Assembly (NCBI GenBank): GCA_022316685.1
Contig: JAKJHU010000023.1
Span: 2,901,192 to 2,965,191 of the forward strand
Source: Progne subis subis
Taxonomy: Eukaryota; Chordata; Aves; Passeriformes; Hirundinidae
Direction of reading: 5' to 3'
Length of the DNA stretch: 64,000 nucleotides
The notes beneath the pieces were generated by a model. The model searched no databases. It was not told the DNA's origin and saw only the letters and a list, made by a program, of their open reading frames with translations. The translations under genes and the position numbers were made by a program. Below are positions 12,533 through 22,768 of this stretch, piece by piece (the first letter of the stretch is position 1; each line of letters begins with the position of its first letter).

Positions 12533-14042
12533 AATAGGCAGAAATGGTTTTTCATGAGAAAACAAGGACAGACAGTACTGGCCAGGGGCAGAGCAGGGCC
12601 AGATAAGCTCAGTGGCCAGCAACTTGTGTACACAACCACCCTATTTTAACCTTTATTCCTTAAGTTTTCCATGCTTGTTCCTCCCATTTTGGGTTCCTTC
12701 CCCACCCTGAAACATCCTGTAAGTCACACACAGTCCCAAGATGCTCCACCCTGAACCCCATAAAGTCTAATGGAAGTGGGGGGTGATGAGGTGAAGTGCT
12801 GTCACCTTCAGCAGCTGCCATCACCTGCCACCAGCATGTCCTGCAGGCAGGCACACACACACAGACCTGGATCAGGGCACCTGCAGATTTCTAAAGCAAA
12901 AGAGATGGGATGAAAGGGGTGTGAGGAGAGAGAATATAAGGCAGAGACAAGCTGGGAGGCAGGCAGACCTCGATCTGCTGCTTGCAGGAAGGAGGCAGAG
13001 GATGAGGACAGGGCAGAGAAAGGATGGTGAAACACTACAGGAGCAGAACAAATCTTCTGATGAAGAGAACAGCATGGTCTGCAAGGCTAATTTCTCATCT
13101 GCAAATACATGGATACACGCAGTGAAGGAGAATGTGGAAAAAAAGAAAATGGAAAAAGAAATACATTTTAAATGAGCCGGTGCATTCAAATGTGAAAATG
13201 AGCCAGTCAGAACTGAGAAGACCCGTGTCAAATAATCTGATTACACCAAAGTAAATTTTCCAGGGCTTCAGAGGCAGCTAGAACTGTACTTTAAGAGGCA
13301 TAACTTATGAAAGCCTTAGTGTGACTCTGCTTTGTGGAGTGTGAAGTGAAAAGTAACCTTTTTCTTGTAAGTCGTTGTCTTGGTTCCAGCCAGAACAGGG
13401 TAATATTTGTATCAGGCAGGAGGGACATGGCTGGGACCCAGAGATTATTCTATACCACCTCATGTCATTGTAGGAGCAGGTGAAGGGAATCTCTTCTGGA
13501 AGAAGGGGTTCCTTCTGATAGAGTAATTGTGATGGAGGCAGGTGTTGGGTAACACCAGTTCTGAGCAATCACGTGTAAATCATTTCTCTGTCTTGTGCAC
13601 TTTGTCATTAATACCGCCCCTGTTACTGTTCTCTTGCTTAATCCATTGCTGTTTTCATTAATTTGTTCTCACCTCAACCTGTGATTTTCACCATTTGTGC
13701 CTCCAATTCTCTCCAGCCAGCCACAAGAGGAGGAGAAGAACTGAGGGAGCAGCACACAGCTTGGAGAGTCTCGGTGGAAGCACTAAATTTGGGAGTACCA
13801 TTCTTAAGCCACAATGGCTGTATAGGTGGAACATTTTCTGCAAGAGGAACAATATTATATTCACACTGCAGGGTTTGCTAGAAATAGTTGTAGGAACGCT
13901 CAAGGCCGTGCAGCCAGGAGCTGTGCCACCGATGAGCAGGGCAAGTTACCCTCCCTGGGCTCTGCTCCTGTTTCAAAGCAGTGACTGGTACAGGAAGGCA
14001 GGCAGGTGGCTGGGAGGCCCCATGGGCAAGCCTGGCCCTTGC

Positions 14043-14046
14043 CTAC
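14043..14046. repeat. Left target-site duplication (CTAC)
   Basis: CTAC directly before the LTR's TG is matched by CTAC directly after its CA at 14946-14949. Four-base duplications are typical of gammaretrovirus-like (ERV1) integrations. Confidence 0.7.
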
Positions 14047-14094
14047 TGTTATAAATACGATGGACCAAATTTTTAAAAATCAAAATTTAGAATT

Positions 14095-14100
14095 TTTATT
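14095..14100 (-). promoter_or_regulatory. LTR poly(A) signal AATAAA
   Basis: AATAAA on the minus strand lies about 145 bases downstream of the TATA box and about 50 bases before the LTR's 3' end. That is the expected place for the R-U5 polyadenylation signal. Confidence 0.7.
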
Positions 14101-14170
14101 GGAGAGACAAAATGACAGTCTCGGACAGCCACAGTTAAGAGGACAGCGTTGAGCCCGGGGTCAGCGCTGG

Positions 14171-14219
14171 GTGAACTCTGATAACAAACTCTGCCAGTCT
14201 GTTATCCTCCCAAGTTCAC
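14171..14219 (-). other. Nested stem-loop at predicted LTR transcript start
   Basis: Two perfect 7-bp inverted repeats are nested. GTGAACT (14171-14177) pairs with AGTTCAC (14213-14219). Inside it, GATAACA (14180-14186) pairs with TGTTATC (14200-14206) around a 13-nt loop. With transcription expected about 31 bases after the TATA box, the RNA would start near 14218, at the base of the stem. The placement resembles retroviral TAR-type leader hairpins; function is inference. Confidence 0.55.
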
Positions 14220-14242
14220 ATTTTTGGCTTGAAGCTGCCCCT

Positions 14243-14249
14243 TTTTATA
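14243..14249 (-). promoter_or_regulatory. LTR TATA box (TATAAAA)
   Basis: The minus strand reads GTATAAAAAGGGG, a strong TATA box followed by a G-run. It lies between the U3 minisatellite and the R stem-loop, as expected for a retroviral core promoter. Confidence 0.7.
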
Positions 14250-14392
14250 CACAGGATCGCTGAGAAAAGACGGGACTCCGATGTTTTTCCCTGTCCACGG
14301 CAGCTTCATTAACTATTCATGTTCGGGTCTGGGTGTTCTGAATAGCTCTTCCTAGGTTAACAATGACCTTAATGGTTGAGCCCAGGTGTGTC

Positions 14393-14592
14393 GTAGATAT
14401 GGTAATGTCCGGAGGAGTCAGATGAGATATGGATAGATATGATAATGTCCGGAGGAGTCAGATGAGATATGAGTAGATATGGTAATGTCCGGAGGAGTCA
14501 GATGAGATATGAGTAGATATGATAATGTCCGGAGGAGTCAGATGAGATATGAGTAGATATGATTATGTCCAGAGGAGTCGGGTGAGATATAG
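14393..14592. repeat. Minisatellite, five 40-bp units, inside the LTR U3
   Basis: Units start at 14393, 14433, 14473, 14513 and 14553. The core shared by units is ATGTCCGGAGGAGTCAGATG. Units 1 to 4 differ at only a few positions; unit 5 has more changes (CCAGAGG, GTCGGG). The array is upstream of the LTR TATA box, where retroviral enhancers often occur as direct repeats. Confidence 0.95.
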
Positions 14593-14945
14593 ATCTGATG
14601 TGATCATTCGGTTTTTGAGCTGTTCATCTGCTTCTTCCGTGGTTTTGTGTTCTTTTCAGAGTTTCCCGGCAGAGGCATTTCGATGTCATTCCTAGCATAG
14701 TCCTTGTGTCCCTTTTCTGGTACTGTGCTGCCAGCAGGGATACCCTGTACCTCTCCCTGTATGGCTTTTGTTTCAGAATATTTGGGCAGATATAAAACTT
14801 ACATGAATTACCTTAAAGACATATATCACAGTTTTATCTCAGTTTTCTTAGAACATATGCAGGTAGATACAAACTTATATTTTATATGGGTGTATTACAA
14901 TACGGACATATTCAAACACGAATTAACTTTAGGACATTTATCACA

Positions 14946-14949
14946 CTAC
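14946..14949. repeat. Right target-site duplication (CTAC)
   Basis: This is the second copy of the 4-bp duplication flanking the solo LTR at 14047-14945. Confidence 0.7.
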
Positions 14950-15037
14950 CCCTCTGCCACAGCACCATCATTGGGGCACTGAGATCATTTTAATTACCAA
15001 CATGAAATACTTGCACAAGAACCCTGTAATGGGGGAG

Positions 15038-15183
15038 TCACAGGATGTTTGGGTCAGAAATGACCTTCTAAGGGCAGCTAGTTCCAACCCCTCTGCCATG
15101 GGCTAGATCCAACCCCTCATGATCACATGAGGCTGCTCAAAGCCCCATCCAGCCTGGCCTCAAACACTTCTGGGGATGGAACA
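15038..15183 (-). mobile_element. CR1 LINE 3' region fragment
   Basis: The minus strand of this piece matches the CR1 3' region: the segment CTCAAAGCCCCATCCAGCCT and the GTTCCAACCCCTCTGCCATG words are recognisable on the plus strand as the reverse complement. Compared with the usual CR1 order, part of the middle has been lost or scrambled around 15105-15130. The octamer tail is reduced to TCACAGGAT. It is an old, noncoding fragment. Confidence 0.88.
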
Positions 15184-18100
15184 TTGCTCTTTGTGCCCTG
15201 AAACTTCACTTGGTTACCCACTTTAATCTTTGGCAGCTATTAAAATGAAGAGCTGATAAATAACCATTCTCTGCACTTCATAGCCCGGGTTCCAGCATTT
15301 AAGCTTTTCAGTCAGTAACGCAAATTTTTTTAGCTCTTTGCTTTTATTTTCATTCTTCCAGCTGCACTATTGAAAATAATTCTCTCTCATCTTATCCTTC
15401 AGATCTCACAAAAAAAAAAAGAGAGAAGCTCAACTTACGACTGAGTAATTTTAATAACAAACAGACTTTGAGAGGTAAAAATAAAAGCATGATAGTCTAG
15501 GAGATGATACTCCTGCTGAGAGAGAATTTAAGAGACCTATTAAAGAAATGCTAACAGCTTTGTTACAAGAATACTACATTTTTAGGATAGACATTAAGAA
15601 GAGATGTAGATGCTGAAGGATCTGCGTTAGAAATTTAGAGAAGTGAGTGCAAAAGAGCTTACATTCATAGAAAAAGACATCATTAATTACAAGACTGATT
15701 TGTGTTAATTTCAACCCTGGAAGTACAGGAAAAAAAAAAAATAGATTCTAGTGTTTAAAGGCTGCAAAAAGTGTCTGTGGCTAGGTAAAACTGTCTGAAA
15801 GCACTAAGTTTGCACTGAAAGCCAGTGGACTTTTTTTTTTTTTTTAAGTAAGCAAAGAACTGCATTGCAATTCATCCTTAAAAATACTTTAGTAAATGCT
15901 ATTGTAATGGTTTCAGTTCCCACATTTTACTTCTCCTGGTGAGCTGTTTGGAGCCACAGCCCCACTCAGCATGATTTAAAACCTCTCTCTGCACCCTATG
16001 TACAGAGCTTTGCCTGTGCCTGGGTCTTGGCACCACAACTCCTCCATGAGCCTGTCCCCAACTGAAGCTGCACTCGCTGTTCCTCTAATCCAGAGATTTA
16101 CCTGCTTTTTCTGGCATCTTTTGAGATTTTCCAGTGGCTTTAGGCCTTTTTCTTTGACTGGCTTTGTCATAAAACCTGTTGTTAGGGCTTACCCTGGCAC
16201 CAGCCCATCAGCTTATCTGCAGTCTGAAACAAGTATTGTCTTTTTGTCTTTGGCAATTGCTACCTCAATAGCCTGACACAACTGGCTCCTTTGGGTGCTC
16301 CTGAGAGCTCTAGAAATCACCTATGTACTTTGCCTCAGTACTGTCCCCGAAGTTACTCCAGAGCTCTTGAAAATGAATGAAAGGTTTTGAGAAGGATCAT
16401 GGTCACTACCTTCATGGTTCCACACATGCAGATACAGAAATGCCCCTGGTAATAGAGTAAAAACAAGAGAGGCAGATGGGGTGACACTGGAAAGGTGTTA
16501 AGAGGTCTGGAGGGATAAAGCAGAAGAAGAAGTGAGGCTTAGAATTAAACTGGAGAGGTTTTTGAAATAAAAATGGTGCTTGAGGAGAGGTTAGGCCTTA
16601 CTAGAGAAGCTTTCTGAGGTGAGCATATAGCAGAATAATTAAGATCAAGTGAAGGGGAACATAATGAGATTGGATGGTGAGAAGTGCCATTTCACTGCTG
16701 TGACTGAAGGAGTTAGTGTTACAGGAGGCTTTTGGCTATGGAAAAACCAGTCTCATAAATAAATGATGCCCTCCTTCCCAGCACAGAGTTATGTGCTAAT
16801 ATGATTTTGTGGTTCAATAGAGTTCTCATATGGGCTGTAAAGCAATTGGCTCATAAATTACATAAAATCACAAATTAAGAAAGCACAATTCGCAGATGCT
16901 TTTCAGCATCCTCTGTAGACAGGTGTCACTGGGGCTTGATTTGGCTGTTTGGAACTGTACGTCCTCAAGCATCCTGAGCAGCCACCACCTCCACTGCCCC
17001 AACACCACCTTTGTTTTCCCATCCAAAAATGTTGAAAAGGCTTCTTGGGGCAGTCATTCAGGATTTCAGGGCATCTGAGGACTCACCTGGGGCAGCAGCT
17101 CTGTCCTGAGACCCCACAGACCTCGAGCCAGCATTCACATGCTGTGCACTGCACTCTTGTGTGCCAAGCATCAGGCTGGGCTCTGTGTGCTGAGCAGCAT
17201 TTCAGGAAGCTCAGCAAAGCCCTGGGTGTGCAGAACACACTGGATTTTACTGTGCATGCACTGCATAAGTATATTCACAGAAGTTTTCCAGGATTTCCCT
17301 GTGTAAAATATGGAAATCCTCCTGCTGAAAGCAATTTTTCTTGCACAAGCCATTCAGGTCTTGTTTTCTGTATATTAATTACATTTATGTGCATTTGCTG
17401 AAGCCTTGTTTCACTGGGCTTACTAAGTTATTGCCGGGAAGATGCTTGTTACAGGCAATGGAATGTAAAAATTATTGGAGTCCAGAATATGGTTTTGTTC
17501 ATTTTTACCTTGTGTATTGGCTAGATAATACAAAACCCCAGGGTTTAAGCAATTGCAGAGCTAATGTTTCTCAGGAATAGCACAATCTCTTTGTAAAACT
17601 GCTGCAGTTATGGAAGTGTGCTGCTTGCCTTTGCCACTTATTGAGTACCTTCAGAACACAGACACCATTTTCTGATTTCCCTTGTGTGCTTAGCTGATCC
17701 CCACCTGGGATGGTGCTCACGTGGTGGCTGGGAGCAGATCCTTAGCCCCTGCCAGAGCTGCAATGACACAAGTGCTATTGTCCAGGCCACCCCCTGCCAT
17801 CTGCTCTGCCTTCTCTGGTTAACACCCAGCCATGAGAAAATGGGGCTGCTGGAGAAGGTTGGAGGTACAGAGCTCCTTTTCAGGCCTTGTCCACATCAGC
17901 TTATAGAACACAGACAGAAATAAGTGGAGCCTTCTTACTGGGACATGTCATGGTAAAGACTAACAGTGGTTAATTGCATTTTCTAGTACTTTCTTGATGT
18001 GTGTCAGATGTAGAGACAGAGATTGGTATCATGCATTTGCTTGGAGAAAAATAATACATGGCACTAAAGCAACATCAGAATCAGTGCATTGGCACTTCCC

Positions 18101-21100
18101 ACTTCCCACTACTCAAGCTCACTGTTTCCTTCCACTGTCAGAACATAAGAGACAAGTGGTGTCTGCAGCACTGATTTGCTACACACCCCTTCCAGAGGTG
18201 GGGCACAGCAGGTGTTTCCAGGTTCCCAGGTGTGTAGGTTTAAGATCCAACAAGCTGAACCCAAAAAGGAAAAATAATGTGCATTCTGCCACACATTTCT
18301 ACATGTCTTTGTAACCTGCTACCCATGTACTTATATATTTTGGTCATGCCTGGTAGATTTCAGTGTTTCCTAAGCAAGAACAGACAGCGCGATTTTTCTA
18401 CTGGCAGATAATACTGCAATTAACACATAATGCTAATATGGCAGGACTTTACTGCAGACTGCTCCTTGGAAACTTTTGCTCAAGAGAAGGAAAAAAAAAA
18501 AAAAAAAGGAATCACAGGTTCAGACACATAAGAGACAAACATTTACCCCATAATGATACCAGTTTAGCTTTTGTATCTCCTTCAGCCTTTACTTTCTGTT
18601 GGCATCTTTCTGTGGCATTGGAACCAAATGCCACTTACCCAAATTTGCAGAATGCTGCTCTGCTGACCTGTTATGTATGTTGTAATGTCACCACTTGTCC
18701 ATTTGCATTGCTCTTGTTAAAATTCTAAAATGGTAATTTAATAGAAGAAGGTGATATGAATCATCAAAGAATAATTTGAATTATCATCTGTAGTTAATTC
18801 ATTATGCACACATTTCTTGCGAGATCCTTAAATCAGCAGGGTTTCTTAATCAGAGACTTTAAAATTTCATCTGTAACAGCTAGAGACTTGACCCATAAAT
18901 CAGCAGCCAGGCCAACAGGTCCAATTCATGCTTCACATATTTTCCCCTGTGAGAAAGAGACACTTAATTACCACCAAGGTCACAGAAAAGGGGGAAAAAC
19001 CTGTAACACAGAGTTGGTTTTGACAGCTCCAGTGCTGGCAGCATTTTCTGAAAGCAGAGTGATTTGCAAGCAGAAGATGAAAGCATGGCCAGCAACACTG
19101 CTGCAGTACTGCTGTCCTGACAGGGTGCTCCAAACGAGTGTTGGTGCCATTAGAGTCAGCACAATTCATCTTCCACTGTCAGTGGGAGATAACATTTGCT
19201 CAAGAGAGACAGTCACGCTCTTCGTCCAATTTTATTAGCAAAAATAATTAGTGATTCTGGTACAGCCTCCTTTTTTATTCTTCAGTGAAGAAAGAACACG
19301 GTTTGCATCCTTCCCTTTGTGGGAGAGAAAGTGTTTATGCAATTTATGGGAGGGATCAGGTCATGGCTTGACCGTGGCACTCAGCTGTGGTGCAGAGTGC
19401 CCTGGGGCTGGGCAGAGGTCTGCAGGGACATGCTGCACCCAGTCAGCACTGCTGCTGAGGAGGGAGGGAGGGAGATGTGGGAGGGCCTCAGCAAGACTCA
19501 CAACCCTTCCTAAAATTAATTCACAAAGGAGCGAAGCCACCCCCAGTAGGTCCACACACCTCTATCAGTGATGTCTTCTTCTGCCTCATTCAGATAGATG
19601 GGCCATTTAAAGGGGTACTAGGACTGGCACAGCCAGGAGAAAGTGTTGAGCACAGCTCTCTAAAGTACATTAGCCTATCCTATGATTTAATTCTCTTATT
19701 TTCACAAAATAGCATCGATTTAGCAAGCATATAAACCCCTGAAAATTTGAAAAGGAAGTCTAGGCTTCTAAATCCACACTTATCCAGCCAAGTAAATGCC
19801 CCTAATCTCAGAAGTACCAAGTTGCTGCCAGATCCCAGTGAGGTGAACAGCACTGAATATCTAGCGCCTCTGAAAGCCAGGTGATAGATTTCAGAGTTTT
19901 ACAAACTCTGGGCCAAGGGTTTTGCTAATCAATAGTCATTGTTCACATATAATGACCTGTCTAAGAGCAGTTGGTCTGAATGATGGATGCTTGTCTGATC
20001 CTGAAACACGTTTACTGGATTGGATTCAGCAAATCAAAACCAGCTAATTAGTTCTATTAATACTTATTTAAACTAGATTGAGGGGTTTGGGCAGGGTTGC
20101 TTTTCACTTGCTTTTCTGTTTTTTTCATTCTGGCAGTGCAGGTCATAAAGTTCATTAGGGTTGAGAAGCGCATGAATTCTGGTCCAGCTTTTGTTAACCA
20201 GTTCCTGAGCAAAGCAGACCCTCAAGGAGAGAGAGGGGAATCAACTCTGCACTCCAGGAAAGGGGATTTCTATGAAAAATTATCCCACTGAGATATCTTG
20301 GCAGCTACTCTATACAATATCTCTGTCCAAAATTTTCAAGAGTTCAGCAGACTCAGGTGCTCTTGAACTGGAGGAGATGGTAACTCCTTTTATGTTTTGT
20401 GCAATAAAGAAAATACTTTTGGTTTTCCACAGGTAACAATTATTATTACTTGTATTTATAAGAATCATAAAATAAGCTCAGCATGAAAATATGGCAGTTT
20501 TTTCAGCGTGATCAGTTAAATCCATTTTCACTGGTGGCAAAGCTCTCTTTAAAACATTTGGGATGTAGCATGTGTGTAAAATCAGCCCTTTCCATGTAAC
20601 TAATTCCTCTTTTCTAGAACTTGGGAGTCCATTACATGGACAAGGTACCCTTGGATAACATATTTTTTATCATAGAAAGAGTGCAGCAGGGAAAAGGAGA
20701 CTGCAAATCTGACTGTGTTCCAGCACCAGAATGAAACAGCACCATGTTGCTATTTTAGCTTTTTTCTTGCTATAGTGGTAATTTGATTGTGTTGTTCTAC
20801 TCCAGCATGCGATTCCGTCGATTCTTCCCAAACTCCAACATAGGAGACATAAAGAGGTGAGAGATTTATTTCAGGACTCAGTCAGTTTTGAACATGATGC
20901 ATTCGGCAAATGAGTATATTCTTGGCCAGAAAGCAGCAATCACATCAGCAGGTAAGATCCATCTGACTGTCAAATGATGGAGAGAAGATGTTTGATGTTT
21001 TGTAACACAGGGACAAGTGTCTCCAGCATTCAGAGGGACAGAAGAAGGCATAAAGTTGTCAAGTTATCTTCCTTACATGCTCTGGCTGTGGTCCAGCAAG

Positions 21101-21330
21101 AAGCTGCCTGTCCAGGAGTGAGGGTTTGAAAGATTACATGCAGCACTGCAAACTGATGATGCCTGAATCTGAGCTCTTCTAGCTGAAGTAGCTACTTTGT
21201 ACTAGCAAAGACACATTTCTTGAAAAGACAGTGCTGCATTTACTTTCCTTAGCTGGGAGACCACGTCAAATGAGCCATGGAGTGTCTTGCATTAGGTTAA
21301 GCAGTAAAAGATTTTTCTCCTCAAGTATTA
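15184..21330. other. A+T-richer unique noncoding sequence
   Basis: No gene was recognised. Short poly-A or poly-T runs occur at about 15409-15420, 15730-15741, 15830-15846 and 18489-18507. Open frames are below 150 codons and have no recognisable domain. Around 20818-20875 there are a few CpGs and a minus-strand AATAAA, but an LTR could not be bounded there. Confidence 0.5.
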
Positions 21331-21441
21331 TCATAGAATGGCTTGGGTTGAAAGGGACGTTAAAGATCATCTAATTCCAACCTGGCTGCTCAAAGGCCCA
21401 TCCAACCTGGCCCTGAACACTCCCAGGAATGGGTCCTACAC
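21331..21441 (-). mobile_element. CR1 LINE 3' region fragment with internal deletion
   Basis: The plus strand begins TCATAGAATGGCTTGGGTTG, the reverse complement of a CR1 3' end, and continues through AAAGATCATCTAATTCCAAC. It then jumps directly to GGCTGCTCAAAGGCCCATCC, skipping the segment that normally separates these words. A deletion in an old copy explains this. No coding sequence remains. Confidence 0.9.
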
Positions 21442-22683
21442 ATTATGTTGATTAAAGTAGTGATTTCTAGGTATGTCTGAAGGGTAAAAAGAGTTTGGGT
21501 TTGTTTGTTTGTGTTATTACTACGGATATGTGTTTCCCTTCAGGCCAGATGCTGGGAGTAAGGACAGCACTCCCTAACCTGGAAACTGTAGTACAAGAGC
21601 AGCATTGAAGCCCACAAAGCCTCAGTGTGAGATGGGCTTTGCTTGAAGCAGTCCCTCACTCACCCCTCACTTGGGACGAGGGTGATAATTGGCTGCTTGT
21701 CTGCTACAGGGAACATTTTCCATATTTCTCCTCCCCTGGCCTTTTGCAGTAAATCTGTACATTTTCCGGTCCTGGCATCTGTGAACACTTCCTCTAAACG
21801 CCCCAGGGGCATCTGCGAGCCCTGGGTACCCAGGCCCAGAAAGAGACAAACTCCAGTGGCTTTGCTTATTTCGACTTGTTTCAGGCCAGCTTCAGTCCCA
21901 AAGAGGTGTAACGATAAGCAGACCACAAAGTCAGCATTTTTTTTAGGCACCTTCTATTGAAGGAAAAGCAACACGAAATGCAATTTTAAGGGTAGAAGTC
22001 AGACACTTTTCTGATTGCTTATCTGAACCAGAGGACTGTGACATGAACAGCCTCGGGCAGGTTTGACCAAGAGGCCTCTGGAGCAGGAATGGGACTGTGT
22101 GTCAGATTCCAGGAGAGAGAGACTCCCTCTCCCCTGCTGCCTTGTGTAAACCTGGAATTACTCCTTCTGCTTGCTAAAGAACTGCCCTTCTGGAGCAAAT
22201 AGCATTTGTCATTACCACGAAGGGATGCTGACACTCCTTTTTCCTGAGGCCGACATCATTTGTGTATGTGCAGTTGGGCTATCAGACCGAGCAGGCAGGC
22301 TAGCTTACAGAACTAGAATCAGCACGTTTGACTCAATAACATTTCTTATCATTAAATAAATAAGTCTGCCAAAAATTCCCACTTCAACCATCAGCAAAAT
22401 ATTTTACCTACTAACAAACAAACACATCCCACTGCTGTGCAGCATTCAGAAAGCATTAAGTCAGGCTATTAGAATTCATTAAATTGACTCAAAAAGCACA
22501 ATGGGCATATTATCACATAGGCACACGCACTTACACACGTACATTGTTCTCTGTCCAGGGAACGCTCCCTGTCACCTTTCTCAGCAGTCACGCACACCAG
22601 GAGCTCCTTTGATTTTAATGAACTCAAGATTTTCCCGTGGCTACGTGTCTCCAGGGCTCTGAGAAAACAAACACTCAGGAACA

Positions 22684-22768
22684 CGGCTCATTTGGCCGCG
22701 TTGTCACAACTCGTATCGGCTATTTCCGTCTGCTACAACACGCGTTGGAGAGCTCGCTGCTATATCGT
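22684..22768. other. CpG-dense patch in A+T-rich surroundings
   Basis: Ten CpG dinucleotides fall within 85 bases (at 22684, 22697, 22699, 22712, 22717, 22727, 22741, 22743, 22755 and 22766), whereas the neighbouring kilobases have very few. An open plus frame of 74 codons spans 22637-22861, with no recognised domain. The patch could be an unmethylated regulatory element, a conserved exon, or a recent insertion. Confidence 0.4.

Larger units (their letters stand above)
10059..14042. other. Unique noncoding sequence with purine and CA tracts
   Basis: No gene was recognised. Open frames of up to 144 codons (for example 10998-11432 minus) reflect the purine-rich composition of the opposite strand. 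Named low-complexity pieces inside are listed separately. The stretch ends at the target duplication of the first LTR. Confidence 0.5.
14047..14945 (-). mobile_element. Solo LTR, ERV1-like, minus orientation (899 bp)
   Basis: The element begins TGTTATAAAT on the plus strand and TGTGATAAAT on the minus strand, a terminal inverted repeat with the canonical TG...CA ends, and it is flanked by the 4-bp duplication CTAC. Read on the minus strand it has LTR order: a U3 of about 720 bp with a 40-bp tandem array, a TATA box (TATAAAA, 14249 to 14243), an R region with a stem-loop, AATAAA (14100 to 14095), and a short U5. There is no internal retroviral sequence or second LTR, so it is a solo LTR left after recombination between the two LTRs of a provirus. 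Class assignment rests on the 4-bp duplication; the family name is unknown to me. Confidence 0.82.

Noticed and set aside
14393..14592. CRISPR-like array
   Set aside because: Units are contiguous with no unique spacers, and the array lies inside an LTR in a vertebrate genome; it is a minisatellite.
20818..20880. Possible minus-strand LTR end (CpG-bearing TGCGATTCC... with AATAAA nearby)
   Set aside because: No opposite TG...CA end and no matching target duplication could be found within several hundred bases.
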